A model generated the notes under the pieces. It had not been told where the DNA came from and made no database searches. It worked only from the letters and a program-made list of their open reading frames with translations. Shown here piece after piece: positions 44,114-53,157 of a stretch of 64,000 nt of DNA. A program made the translations under genes and the position numbers. The stretch lies in NCBI RefSeq assembly GCF_001428105.1, contig NZ_LMSJ01000045.1, positions 176,318-240,317 of the forward strand. Direction: 5' to 3'. Positions within the stretch are counted from its first letter, which is position 1. Every line of letters starts with the position of its first letter. The DNA comes from Paenibacillus sp. Soil766. Its GTDB lineage: Bacteria > Bacillota > Bacilli > Paenibacillales > NBRC-103111.

Positions 44114-45208
44114 ATGGAACTAAAACATTTAGTCAGCGTTAGCAAGGATATTATTAAGCTGAATCAACATCCTAGTGGAGGTTACGTGGCTTCTCCTCTT
44201 TTTTCAACTTATTCCTATAGTTGGCTGCGTGATGGCTCTTTTATTGCGAATGCTATGGATCGTGTTGGAGAATCGAAAAGTGCGGAACAATTCTACCGCT
44301 GGGTGCATCGTGTTCTGAATGACAAACGCCCGCGGCTTACAGAGTTAATGCGAAAACACGAGAATAAGGAGTGGATCGATCGTTCCGAATTTTTAGGGAC
44401 AAGGTATCAGTTGGATGGACGCGATGATCATTCCGAATGGGGTCACTTCCAATTAGACGGTTATGGGGCTTGGATTTGGGGGCTAGTAGAACATATACGC
44501 TTGACGGGTCATCCTACACTTCTAGAAGAGTTAAGGGAAAGCATTGAGATAACATTAGATTATATCATGACATTCTGGCACTATCCGAATTTTGATTGCT
44601 GGGAGGAATATCCTGATTATGTCCATCCAGCGACGTTGGCTTGCTTATATGGAGGACTAAAGGCGCTAGGTGAACTAGAAGGACGTCCGGCCTTGATTGA
44701 GAAAGCTGATCTCATCAGACATTTTATACATACCCATGCTGTTCATGACGGGCGTTTCGTGAAGTCCATTCATTGTGTGAATGAAGTCTGGCAACCTGCG
44801 CTGTTCGGTGTAGACGCAAGCCTAATGTGGCTCGCCTTACCATTTGGTGTATGTGAACCAGGAGACCCGATTATGCTACGAACGGTGCAAGCAATTGAGG
44901 CTGATCTCAAGCATGGAGGGATACAGCGGTACATCGAGGATCGCTACTACGGTGGTGGTGAATGGCTCTTGTTGACTTCCTGGTACGGATGGCTTCAGTT
45001 TGAACTGGGGAACAGGGAGGAGGCACAGCGTTGCTTAGATTGGATAGCAAATAAGGCTGATGCGCTTGGCAGGTTCCCGGAACAAGTCGCTGATAACCTC
45101 CGCGAACCTTCCGAATATGCAGAGTGGATTGCCAGTCATGGCGATCCTGCTCTCCCGCTGCTATGGTCACATGCGATGTTCTTGGTCTTATCTGACAGAC
45201 TGCAATAA
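44114..45208 (+). CDS. Glycoside hydrolase family 15-like protein (short, catalytic barrel only)
   Basis: The 364-residue product resembles the (alpha/alpha)6 barrel of GH15 glucoamylase/trehalase-type enzymes: SYSWLRDGSF near the N-terminus, YQLDGRDDHSEWGHFQLDGYG, and FDCWEEYP with a candidate catalytic Glu. It lacks the N-terminal beta-sandwich of full bacterial GH15 enzymes (about 600 residues) and any signal peptide, so it should act in the cytoplasm. ATG 44114 follows GGGAGGG; the frame is open further upstream but passes through the preceding terminator. The substrate is unknown. Confidence 0.85.
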   Translation: MELKHLVSVSKDIIKLNQHPSGGYVASPLFSTYSYSWLRDGSFIANAMDRVGESKSAEQFYRWVHRVLNDKRPRLTELMRKHENKEWIDRSEFLGTRYQLDGRDDHSEWGHFQLDGYGAWIWGLVEHIRLTGHPTLLEELRESIEITLDYIMTFWHYPNFDCWEEYPDYVHPATLACLYGGLKALGELEGRPALIEKADLIRHFIHTHAVHDGRFVKSIHCVNEVWQPALFGVDASLMWLALPFGVCEPGDPIMLRTVQAIEADLKHGGIQRYIEDRYYGGGEWLLLTSWYGWLQFELGNREEAQRCLDWIANKADALGRFPEQVADNLREPSEYAEWIASHGDPALPLLWSHAMFLVLSDRLQ

Positions 45209-45256
45209 GGATAGATCACTCCTGTGGCGGGCAAATTGTTACTGGGGGTGATGATG

Positions 45257-45475
45257 ATGCCAGCAGTCAAATGCGCAGTATCCAATTGCGAGTACTGGAC
45301 ACAGGGAAATAACTGTCATGCAGACACGATTATGATTGAAATTGATCAGCACGCGAATGCCAGCTACAATGAAGAATTTGCTTCAGAGGAATCTTTTGAT
45401 ACTACTCATCATGATAATGCAACAAAAGCAGCCAATACGTGTTGCCACACGTTTAAAGCTGCGACCAAACATTAG
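45257..45475 (+). CDS. DUF1540 domain protein
   Basis: The 72-residue protein has a cysteine-rich N-terminus CAVSNCEYWTQGNNCHADTI, the DUF1540 pattern, and a CC pair near the end; metal binding is plausible but unproven. Three consecutive ATG codons (45251, 45254, 45257) follow GGGGGTG; the third has the best spacing. The middle is acidic and low in complexity. Confidence 0.85.
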   Translation: MPAVKCAVSNCEYWTQGNNCHADTIMIEIDQHANASYNEEFASEESFDTTHHDNATKAANTCCHTFKAATKH

Positions 45476-45497
45476 GTATGTGTAACGCGGAGGTAGC

Positions 45498-45899
45498 ATG
45501 AATAAAGAGGAACGTTCTTTAGACAATGCCACCAAGGAGCGATACCAGAAGAGTCAGCTTCGCATCGAAAGCGGACTTCATGCCCAAGAAGAATATGCAG
45601 CAGAGATTGCTGTACCTCAGGCTAGAATGAATCGCAGAGATGAGTCAACCTCGACCGTTTCTGATGAGGAAGTCGCTGAGCTCGTTGAAGCTGTAACACG
45701 CAATAAAGCAGTGGGATATGTTGCACTGTTTGTTGCTTTGGCCTCTTTATTTGTATGGCCAGTTTTGCTTGGGATTTCAGGTATTATACTCGGTGTTATT
45801 GCTTTTGTAATGGGAAATAAGAGCATTGGCTCTTGGTCCGTTGTCCTAGGTTTAATTGCCGTTGCCGCCTATTTTTTATTAATTCCATACTATTCCTAG
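45498..45899 (+). CDS. Small membrane protein with two C-terminal membrane segments (DUF4190-like)
   Basis: The 133-residue product has a polar, charged first half and two hydrophobic segments (about 72-105 and 112-130) with GIILGVIAFVMGNKS between them, like DUF4190 proteins. The ATG follows CGGAGG by 7 nt and the gene lies 22 nt after the DUF1540 gene, so they may form an operon ended by the hairpin at 45907. The function is unknown. Confidence 0.75.
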   Translation: MNKEERSLDNATKERYQKSQLRIESGLHAQEEYAAEIAVPQARMNRRDESTSTVSDEEVAELVEAVTRNKAVGYVALFVALASLFVWPVLLGISGIILGVIAFVMGNKSIGSWSVVLGLIAVAAYFLLIPYYS

Positions 45900-45906
45900 C
45901 AAGGCG

Positions 45907-45940
45907 AGCAAGCTGAGAAATCGGCTTGCTTTTATTTATT
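45907..45940 (+). terminator. Terminator after the DUF4190-like gene
   Basis: AGCAAGC (45907-45913) and GCTTGCT (45924-45930) form a 7-bp stem, followed by a T-rich tail. Confidence 0.75.
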
Positions 45941-46071
45941 TTTCTGAAGAAAAGGTGAAAAAGAGCTCAAGAATGCCATTATTCCAGTGTATAAGCGCAA
46001 GAAGGGCTCATTTTAATGTGTTTACGCCCATTTGCTCGTACTATTTGGCTTCAAGTGTCATATTCGCACCT

Positions 46072-46099
46072 TTGAATGATTACAGTATTATTATATAAT
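46072..46099 (+). promoter_or_regulatory. Promoter of the CorC-type transporter gene
   Basis: TTGAAT (46072-46077), 16 bp, TATAAT (46094-46099) fits sigma-A. The leader would be about 92 nt. The rest of 45941-46071 shows no feature I can name. Confidence 0.65.
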
Positions 46100-46137
46100 G
46101 AGTAGTGATATTTAATCTAATTAAAATCGAAAATTAA

Positions 46138-46196
46138 GGGAGGTGTACCTACTCTCCTGGGTGCAGCTTTTGCACTTGTTAGGGGATAGGTAAGGT
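46138..46196 (+). promoter_or_regulatory. Structured leader that masks the ribosome-binding site of the CorC-type gene
   Basis: ACCTACTCTCCT (46147-46158) pairs with AGGGGATAGGT (46181-46191) with one bulge, and an inner stem GGGTGCA/TGCACTT closes on a 5-nt loop. The purine-rich 3' arm is the only good Shine-Dalgarno for the TTG at 46198. A GGAG at 46139-46142 can pair instead with CTCC at 46154-46157, which would free the site. No known riboswitch class was recognised. Confidence 0.5.
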
Positions 46197-46197
46197 A

Positions 46198-47532
46198 TTG
46201 GAAGATCCTTTGCCCGAAACGTTAATCAGTTTTCTGTTAATGTTTGGACTAGTGTTGTTAAACGGTTTTTTTGTCGCAGCAGAATTTGCAATGGTGAAAG
46301 TGCGTGGAAGTCGGATTGAATCGCTTGTCGGTGAAGGCCGGCGAAATGCGAAGTTTGCTCAAGGAATTATGAATAATCTTGATGCTTATCTTGGTGCGTG
46401 TCAATTAGGAATAACACTCACCTCATTAGGACTTGGTTACGTAGGTGAACCGACGTTCGCCAAAATTTTAGAGCCTTTATTCGCTCCGCTGGGACTACCA
46501 GACTCCGTTTTTCACACGATTACATTTATTATCGCTTTTTCTTTAATGACTACTCTTCATATCACGTTAGGTGAACAGTTTCCTAAAACGTATGCGATTC
46601 GTAAAGCGGAACAAATTACGCTGCTCTCTGCAGGACCCATGGTATTATTCTATAAAATGATGTACCCGTTCATTTGGACATTAAATGGCATTTCGAATTG
46701 GATGTTGCGCCGTGCTGGGATTGAGCCTACAACGGAACACGAATCTGCGCATACGGAGGACGAAATTCGAGTCCTGATGCAGGAAAGCCACAAAAACGGA
46801 CTAATAGATAACACAGAGCTCACGCTTGTTGATAATATATTCGGATTTGCTGAGACGACAGCACGCGAAATTATGATTCCACGTACAGAAATGGAATGCT
46901 TATATGCAGGACTTTCTTATGCGGAGAACTTAGCTATCGCGATAAAAGAAATGCGAACACGTTACCCCGTGTGTGATCCGGATAAGGATAACATCATCGG
47001 TTTCGTTCACATTAAGGATTTGCTGAAGCCAGATGCCAACCTCAAAGGCATTAAGAAAATTATTCGACCGATTACCACAGTACCTGATTCCATCCATATC
47101 AGTGATCTACTGAAAATGATGCAGAAACGCAAGAGCCAGATGGCTTTGCTCATTGATGAATACGGCGGTACATCAGGTTTAGTGACGTTGGAAGACATTA
47201 TGGAAGAGATTGTTGGTGAAATTCAAGATGAGTTTGATGAGGAGCGCCCAACGATCGAAATGAAAGATGAGCATACATTCTCCATTGATGGACTGTTGTT
47301 AATTGATGAAGTTAATGAATACTTCGGACTAGAGATCGAGTCGGATGATTACGATACGATCGGTGGTTGGATTTATTCCCAAACCGAAATTCCTCCTAGC
47401 CGAAATCAACAGGTAAGTTATAATGACGAGTTTATGTTTATCGTTGAAGAAACCGATCATTTGCGCATTTCACGTGTCACAGTGAGAAGATCATTGAATG
47501 ACAATGAAATGCTGCAACAGAATATTTCTTGA
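46198..47532 (+). CDS. CNNM/CorC-HlyC family transporter with CBS pair
   Basis: The 444-residue protein has an N-terminal CNNM (DUF21) membrane domain of about 200 residues starting LNGFFVAAEFAMVKVR, two CBS domains (about 205-330: MIPRTEMECLYAG, IDEYGGTSGLVTLEDIMEEIVGEI) and a C-terminal CorC_HlyC domain. Members of this family are implicated in Mg2+ efflux or homeostasis; the ion here is inferred. The start is TTG 46198. A terminator follows. Confidence 0.93.
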   Translation: MEDPLPETLISFLLMFGLVLLNGFFVAAEFAMVKVRGSRIESLVGEGRRNAKFAQGIMNNLDAYLGACQLGITLTSLGLGYVGEPTFAKILEPLFAPLGLPDSVFHTITFIIAFSLMTTLHITLGEQFPKTYAIRKAEQITLLSAGPMVLFYKMMYPFIWTLNGISNWMLRRAGIEPTTEHESAHTEDEIRVLMQESHKNGLIDNTELTLVDNIFGFAETTAREIMIPRTEMECLYAGLSYAENLAIAIKEMRTRYPVCDPDKDNIIGFVHIKDLLKPDANLKGIKKIIRPITTVPDSIHISDLLKMMQKRKSQMALLIDEYGGTSGLVTLEDIMEEIVGEIQDEFDEERPTIEMKDEHTFSIDGLLLIDEVNEYFGLEIESDDYDTIGGWIYSQTEIPPSRNQQVSYNDEFMFIVEETDHLRISRVTVRRSLNDNEMLQQNIS

Positions 47533-47543
47533 AAGGCAAGAGG

Positions 47544-47570
47544 GGACAGTCACTAGACTGTCCTTTTTTT
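47544..47570 (+). terminator. Terminator after the CorC-type gene
   Basis: GGACAGTC (47544-47551) and GACTGTCC (47556-47563) form a perfect 8-bp stem with loop ACTA, followed by seven T. Confidence 0.95.
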
Positions 47571-47655
47571 CTACCCTTTTAGAATAAAAGTATAGTCGTC
47601 AGGGCTCAAAACGTGTACAATGAATACATCGAAAATGAAAAAGCGAGGTCTGAGA

Positions 47656-48366
47656 ATGAACAGCATCACGAATACCCAAGGAATTGACCCTAGAGTGTTG
47701 AAGGAGCTGCTTCAGCTTCAGACAATGAGTAAATTAAGTCTTTTCGCCGATAACCGCTCAACATCTAGCTCAGACGAAACCAATGATTTTAGTGAGCTTT
47801 TGAACACGTTGATGGGCCAAACTGTAGGTACAGAGACGGACGCGTTAGATGCCTCTGCACTAAATCAATCGTTAAGCGAGTTGCCAAGCGCATTAGGCGC
47901 TTTGAATAAATCATATACACCTTTGCAGTCCCTCTCTCAGTCAACGAATGCGGCGCAGTTTGAAGGACTCATTGGTCAAGCGAGCTTGAAATATGGCGTA
48001 GATACCTCCTTAGTTAAAGCGGTCATTCAGCAAGAATCTTCGTTTAACCATCAGGCAGTTTCATCCGCAGGTGCCAAAGGATTAATGCAGCTAATGGATG
48101 GAACAAGCAGCGGTTATGGGGTTACGAATCCATTTGATCCGAAGCAGAACATAGATGCTGGTACACATTTCCTAAGTGGATTGTTGAAGAAATACAATGG
48201 GAACGAAGGCGTTGCGCTTGCTGCTTACAATGCTGGGCCTGGCCGAGTCGATCGCTTAGGGATAAAGACAGATCAGGATTTGGCCATTAAGCTGCAGTTC
48301 TTGCCAAAAGAGACACAAGCTTATGTTTCGAAAGTGCTCGATCATCGTACTAAATTTGCTCAATAA
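47656..48366 (+). CDS. Lytic transglycosylase (SLT domain)
   Basis: The 236-residue protein has an N-terminal low-complexity region and an SLT fold in the second half: YGVDTSLVKAVIQQESSFN with catalytic Glu, then SAGAKGLMQLM, NIDAGTHFLSGLL and ALAAYNAGPGRVD. These enzymes cleave peptidoglycan to 1,6-anhydro products. No signal peptide is seen, as in some B. subtilis relatives associated with phage or flagella. ATG 47656 follows GCGAGGT; the ATG at 47620 has no site. Confidence 0.9.
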   Translation: MNSITNTQGIDPRVLKELLQLQTMSKLSLFADNRSTSSSDETNDFSELLNTLMGQTVGTETDALDASALNQSLSELPSALGALNKSYTPLQSLSQSTNAAQFEGLIGQASLKYGVDTSLVKAVIQQESSFNHQAVSSAGAKGLMQLMDGTSSGYGVTNPFDPKQNIDAGTHFLSGLLKKYNGNEGVALAAYNAGPGRVDRLGIKTDQDLAIKLQFLPKETQAYVSKVLDHRTKFAQ

Positions 48367-48531
48367 ATACGGTTCCAATGGGCTGGTTTTCGCATGTTCT
48401 ATGCGGAGATCGGCTTTTCGCATTGTTGCCTATTTACTTGAGTTCTCATCGGATATAAGTTTTAATAGGAAAAAGCATCCTATGAAACAAGAACCAATTA
48501 GTTTAGAGGTATGAAGGGGAATCTGCAAATC

Positions 48532-49710
48532 ATGCTTTATATGGATTACGCGGCAACGTCGCCGCTTTATGAAGAAGTCATAGCAACTATCGCGGAAGTG
48601 ATGAAATCCCATTATGGAAATCCATCCTCGATTCATCGTCTTGGTGTAGAAGCAGAAAAGCTTCTGCAGAGCGCGAAGGAAGTCATAGCTTCCTCGCTTA
48701 AGGTATCAACGAGTGAAATCATTTGCACATCTGGCGGGACGGAGAGTAATAACTTAGCGATTAAAGGCGTAGCCTACAACTATATGCAACGAGGCAAGCA
48801 TCTGATTACTACACAAATCGAGCATCCATCCGTTAAGGAAGTATTTGCAGGACTTGAACAAGAGGGCTTTCGTGTTACCTATTTGCCTGTCTCTAAGACT
48901 GGTAGAGTGCAGCTAGAGGATCTGCAAGCAGCAATTTGCGAGGATACGATCCTTGTTAGCATCATGTATGTGAATAATGAGATTGGTACGATCCAACCGA
49001 TTCAAGAAATAGGTCAGTACCTCGCGGGTTTTCCGAAAATCATCTTTCATGTGGACGCCGTGCAGGGTATTGCTAAGCTTCCGCTAGAACCGAAGGCATG
49101 GGGAGTTGACCTCTGCAGTGCTTCTGCACACAAATTTCGAGGGCCTAAGGGTGCGGGGGTCTTGTATCGGAGAGCAGGCGTACAGCTCAAACCATTGCTT
49201 GCAGGCGGGGGACAAGAATTTGGTGTTCGATCTGGTACGGAGAACGTCCCTTTAATTGTAGGAATGGCCAAAGCGCTCCGAATCAGTATGGATAATCTCA
49301 CATCCAAAATAGCTCGCAAGTACGCGCTGAGACAGCAATTGTTAGCAGGAATTGCTGCAATACCTGAACTGGCGATTACAGGTTCTGAGTTCGAGCAAGA
49401 GATGGTTCCTCATATTGTTCATTTTACTTTCGCAGGGATGAAGGCAGAGGTTGTTGTGCATGCTCTTGAGCAGAAAGGGATCTACATTTCGACGAGATCA
49501 GCCTGCGCATCAGGAGAATCAGAACCCAGTGAGGTCATGCTGGCATTGGGGTATCCGCGTGATTTGGCAGCGAGCGGCTTAAGAATTAGCTTTTCAGATG
49601 AACATCAAGCGCAAGATATAGCGCAGTTTCTGCGCTCATTACAAGAGGTGGTCAAGGAGCTTGCTCCCATGAGAAATCCATCAGTCATCCAAAGGGGGAA
49701 GCGAAAATGA
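48532..49710 (+). CDS. nifZ: Cysteine desulfurase NifZ (ThiI partner)
   Basis: The 392-residue class V aminotransferase has the pyridoxal-phosphate lysine Lys201 in SAHKFRGPKG and the active cysteine Cys325 in STRSACASGES. It passes sulfur from cysteine to ThiI for 4-thiouridine in tRNA. I use ATG 48532, 11 nt after AAGGGGA. The stop overlaps the thiI start in ATGA, so the two are translationally coupled as in B. subtilis. Confidence 0.92.
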   Translation: MLYMDYAATSPLYEEVIATIAEVMKSHYGNPSSIHRLGVEAEKLLQSAKEVIASSLKVSTSEIICTSGGTESNNLAIKGVAYNYMQRGKHLITTQIEHPSVKEVFAGLEQEGFRVTYLPVSKTGRVQLEDLQAAICEDTILVSIMYVNNEIGTIQPIQEIGQYLAGFPKIIFHVDAVQGIAKLPLEPKAWGVDLCSASAHKFRGPKGAGVLYRRAGVQLKPLLAGGGQEFGVRSGTENVPLIVGMAKALRISMDNLTSKIARKYALRQQLLAGIAAIPELAITGSEFEQEMVPHIVHFTFAGMKAEVVVHALEQKGIYISTRSACASGESEPSEVMLALGYPRDLAASGLRISFSDEHQAQDIAQFLRSLQEVVKELAPMRNPSVIQRGKRK

Positions 49711-50915
49711 AACCGGATTGTTTAATATTGCGCTTTGGCGAAATGATGCTAAAAGGTAAAAATCGCAAGCGATTTGAACAAAGTGTTATGATTCAAATTC
49801 GTAAAGTTTTAAGTTCTTTTCCTGATCTTAGGTATATTCCTGAGTTTGGACGCGTATATGTGGAGCTAGGGGGTGCCGCTTATGAACAGGCTACTGCTGC
49901 TTTACAACGTGTATTTGGACTTGCATCTTTTAGTCCAGCGTATCATGCGCCCTTAGCATTAGAGTCGATTCAAGAAACGGCACTGCGGATGATTCAGGCA
50001 TTACCTCAACAACCTTCAACCTTTAAGGTAACAGTTCGCAGGGTTAACAAAACCTTTCCACATGACTCTCAACAGATGAATTATTTGGTTGGTGGTTATG
50101 TACTTCAAGCAATTCCGGGGTTACAGGTGGACGTTCGAAAGCCTGAGGTAGAATTGCGTGTAGAAATCCGAGAGGATAAGGTTCTTTTGTATGTAGAAGT
50201 CATTGAAGGAGTTGGGGGATTCCCGTCAGGAACGAGTGGCAAAGCGTTACTCATGTTGTCTGGAGGTATAGATAGTCCTGTTGCAGGCTGGTTAGCTATG
50301 CGAAAAGGTTTAACAATGGAGGCTATCCATTTCCATAGCTACCCTTATACGAGTGAACGGGCAAAGGATAAGGTCATTCAGCTTGCGAATCAGTTGGCAG
50401 GCTACACGGATTCCCTAAAGCTTCACATGGTGTCTTTTACGGAGGTGCAAACCTCCATTCATCGTGAGTATCAGGATAATCTGCTGGTCACGCTCATTAG
50501 GCGGGCTATGTACCGAATTGCAGAACGCATTGCTGTGCGTGAAGGACTCGGAGCCATAGTTACTGGCGAGAGCTTGGGGCAAGTTGCCAGTCAAACTCTG
50601 CCAAGTCTCAATGCCATTGGTCGTGTGGTCACCTTACCGCTCCTACAACCGTTGATGATGATGGACAAGCAAGAAATTATTGGTCTTGCTGAATCGATTG
50701 GGACTTTTCCTATTTCGATATTACCCTATGAAGATTGCTGCTCCTTATTTCTTCCACCATCACCAAGTACAAATCCTAATTTGACCTTGGTGGAGAAGCT
50801 GGAAGCTAGCATGGGTTTTCTAAATGAGCTAATTGACAAAGCGGTCTTAGAAACAGAAACTATTGAAATCGTACATGGACAATTGAAACAGGAAACTACC
50901 GCCCATTTATTCTAA
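49707..50915 (+). CDS. thiI: tRNA 4-thiouridine synthase ThiI
   Basis: ThiI adenylates tRNA U8 and transfers sulfur to it. The 402-residue product has an N-terminal ferredoxin-like/THUMP region and a PP-loop MLSGGIDSPVAGW near residue 183. It lacks the C-terminal rhodanese domain of E. coli ThiI, as in B. subtilis, which fits sulfur delivery straight from the neighbouring NifZ. Confidence 0.96.
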   Translation: MKPDCLILRFGEMMLKGKNRKRFEQSVMIQIRKVLSSFPDLRYIPEFGRVYVELGGAAYEQATAALQRVFGLASFSPAYHAPLALESIQETALRMIQALPQQPSTFKVTVRRVNKTFPHDSQQMNYLVGGYVLQAIPGLQVDVRKPEVELRVEIREDKVLLYVEVIEGVGGFPSGTSGKALLMLSGGIDSPVAGWLAMRKGLTMEAIHFHSYPYTSERAKDKVIQLANQLAGYTDSLKLHMVSFTEVQTSIHREYQDNLLVTLIRRAMYRIAERIAVREGLGAIVTGESLGQVASQTLPSLNAIGRVVTLPLLQPLMMMDKQEIIGLAESIGTFPISILPYEDCCSLFLPPSPSTNPNLTLVEKLEASMGFLNELIDKAVLETETIEIVHGQLKQETTAHLF

Positions 50916-50987
50916 CTCCTCGATGCCGCTGTGATCGCATCCTTTCCAATCACTTGCTCTCCATGTTCGCCAGGAGGTCGTGAAGCA

Positions 50988-51668
50988 ATGATTGATGCGC
51001 TACTTTTATTTCTGCAGATTATGTTAATCAATATCGTTCTGAGCGGTGATAATGCCGTTGTCATCGCATTAGCTAGCAAGAATCTTCCCCTCGAGCAGCG
51101 AAAACTTGCAATTTGGTGGGGGGCTTTCGGTGCAATTGCGCTGCGCTTAATATTGACACTTGTAGCTGTAAGTTTGCTTTCAATTCCGTTTATCCAAGCT
51201 GGTGGCTCTATCTTGCTCTTATGGATTGCGGTTAAGCTTCTTACGGATGAAGATGGGCATTCGAATGTCAAAGAAGCTGCAACACTTGGCAAAGCGATTT
51301 GGACCATTATCGTTGCAGATTTCGTCATGAGTTTAGATAATGTATTAGCTATTGCAGCTAAAGGTAACGGCAATAATACGGTCATAATTTTAGGTATTGG
51401 ACTAAGTATCCCTATTATTATTTGGGGAAGTACACTCGTAATGAATTTGCTGCAGAAATACCCGATATTGGTATTTATCGGAGCGGGCATACTTGGTTAT
51501 ACAGCAGGGGAAATGTTTGTGAAAGATGAGAAGATGATTGATTGGCTGCTGCATGATTATGAGTTTTTACATGTTTGGATCCCCGTTATGGCGACCATCG
51601 TCGTAATTGCGGCAGGGGCTATCGCCAAAGGGGTACGTATGCTTCAATTAAAGACACGGAATGAATGA
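50988..51668 (+). CDS. TerC/YjbE family membrane protein
   Basis: The 226-residue protein has about seven membrane segments and the TerC motifs NIVLSGDNAVVIALA and FVMSLDNVLAIAA with conserved Asp-Asn pairs. Family members export Mn2+ or act in metal loading of secreted proteins. ATG 50988 is 10 nt after AGGAGG; the open frame reaches back to 50931 but has no site there. No yybP-ykoY manganese riboswitch was seen in the 72-nt gap upstream. Confidence 0.92.
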   Translation: MIDALLLFLQIMLINIVLSGDNAVVIALASKNLPLEQRKLAIWWGAFGAIALRLILTLVAVSLLSIPFIQAGGSILLLWIAVKLLTDEDGHSNVKEAATLGKAIWTIIVADFVMSLDNVLAIAAKGNGNNTVIILGIGLSIPIIIWGSTLVMNLLQKYPILVFIGAGILGYTAGEMFVKDEKMIDWLLHDYEFLHVWIPVMATIVVIAAGAIAKGVRMLQLKTRNE

Positions 51669-51674
51669 GTTATA

Positions 51675-51710
51675 AGCACGCTGACCATCGGTCAGTGTGC
51701 TGTTTTTTTT
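51675..51710 (+). terminator. Terminator after the TerC gene, overlapping the end of the convergent MFS gene
   Basis: AGCACGCTGACC and GGTCAGTGTGCT form a 12-bp stem with a 3-nt loop, followed by eight T. The stop codon of the minus-strand MFS gene (51692-51694) lies in the 3' arm. Confidence 0.92.
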
Positions 51711-52897
51711 GGCCAAGTGTAAGCCCAGAAGGACCAGCCATAGATGAAGAGGAATAAAACGATTAATACAGTGGAATACCTGTACATCAAGGCATAACTG
51801 CCACTCCAGTTGGCGATGGCCCCTAGCGCCATAGCACCTAATCCAATGCCTAGATCGTTGGCTGAGAAGAAGGTTCCATTGGCTGCACCTCGCCGCTCAG
51901 GGGAAGAACGCTGAATCGTCCACGCCTGTAGAGCAGGTTGTATGGAACCAAAACCTACGCCATAACATAAGGCTGCAATAGCTAGGTTAGTATTAGAGTG
52001 TGCATAAGAAAGCAAAATCAGGCCTGTAATCGTAAATGCCGCGCCAGGGAGCAGAACCCACTCCGGCCCTTTGCGATCAAAGAGTACACCTGTGAGGGGA
52101 CGTACGAGTAGAACCATACTGGCATTGCATAAGAAGAATAAACCAACATTAGGGATACCGGTTTCTAAGCCGAACAAGGTAATGAAGGTTACAATTCCTC
52201 CGTAACAAATTGCGCTGCATAGCAGCAGGGCAGAAGGGAGGAGTGCGCTTTGTTCCCATAAACGATCTACAAAGCGAGTTCGTTGGCGAGATTTCACGGG
52301 TGGAAGCGGCTTCGGATACGTAATGAAAAGCGAGCTAAACAAAGATAAAATCGCAAGGATGGTTGAGATTAAAAGCACATAAGAAAACCCAATGGACTGC
52401 ATAACCCACAGGCCAGTTAATGGACCGACTGCCATAGCTAAGGTGTTGGATAGCCCATAATAGCCCATGCCCTCACCGCGGCGTTCAGGAGGGATGATAT
52501 CTGCTATTATGGTTCCAAGCGATGTCGTTGACAACCCCCAGCCGATGCCATGAACAAAACGTGCGGCTAGAATAAGTGTAACTGCTGCGATATATGAATA
52601 TCCAGCAATCGTGAGTGCGCAAATCGCTAACCCGACGAGAAGAACATGTTTTCTCCCTAGATGGTCTAATGCTCTACCCGCGAATGGTCGTGTCAGGAGC
52701 GAGGAAATGGTAAAGATCCCAATGACAAGTCCAACCTGTATGTTGTCTCCGCCTAATTGTGATAAATGAGTAGGTATCGTCGGGATCAGCATTTGAAAAC
52801 TAAAAAACAGCAGTAAATTTGCAAGTGATGTGACTAGAAAGGCTTTGGTCCAAAGTGGTTTCCGCTGTGTCTTATTGCTTGTAATGGTTTGTCCCAT
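51692..52897 (-). CDS. Major facilitator superfamily transporter
   Basis: The 401-residue protein has about twelve membrane segments with the loop 2-3 motif RPFAGRALDHLGRKHVLL and the repeat motif RPLTGVLFDRKGPEWVLL in the second half. It resembles drug or sugar efflux MFS proteins, but the substrate cannot be assigned. ATG 52897 follows GGGGAGG; the ATG seven codons upstream lies ahead of that site. It converges with the terC gene. Confidence 0.92.
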   Translation of the reverse strand: MGQTITSNKTQRKPLWTKAFLVTSLANLLLFFSFQMLIPTIPTHLSQLGGDNIQVGLVIGIFTISSLLTRPFAGRALDHLGRKHVLLVGLAICALTIAGYSYIAAVTLILAARFVHGIGWGLSTTSLGTIIADIIPPERRGEGMGYYGLSNTLAMAVGPLTGLWVMQSIGFSYVLLISTILAILSLFSSLFITYPKPLPPVKSRQRTRFVDRLWEQSALLPSALLLCSAICYGGIVTFITLFGLETGIPNVGLFFLCNASMVLLVRPLTGVLFDRKGPEWVLLPGAAFTITGLILLSYAHSNTNLAIAALCYGVGFGSIQPALQAWTIQRSSPERRGAANGTFFSANDLGIGLGAMALGAIANWSGSYALMYRYSTVLIVLFLFIYGWSFWAYTWPKKTAH

Positions 52898-53157
52898 GAT
52901 ACCTCCCCAGTTGTACATCAGAAGACCATTTGCCGAGGCTTATAGGGTTCTGTGCGAGCTTTAGTATACCCAGCCAAATGGATTCGAACGCAAAGAATGA
53001 CACCGATAAACACCTAGCATTTTCATGTCATGTAAGCTAAAATATTTGTTGAAGGGTGTCGATTAATGAGTCGACTGATCCTACTCAACATATGTCCATT
53101 TAAGGGGGGATTCGTATCGCTAGAAATAGCTACTCCATTGGTATTTTATTTATTGGC

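Noticed and set aside
50916-50987. yybP-ykoY manganese riboswitch before the TerC gene
   Set aside because: The gap is only 72 nt and lacks the conserved loop sequences; no typical stem arrangement was found.
50912-51490. 192-codon open frame opposite the TerC gene
   Set aside because: The plus strand has clear TerC motifs and a ribosome-binding site; the opposite frame has neither.
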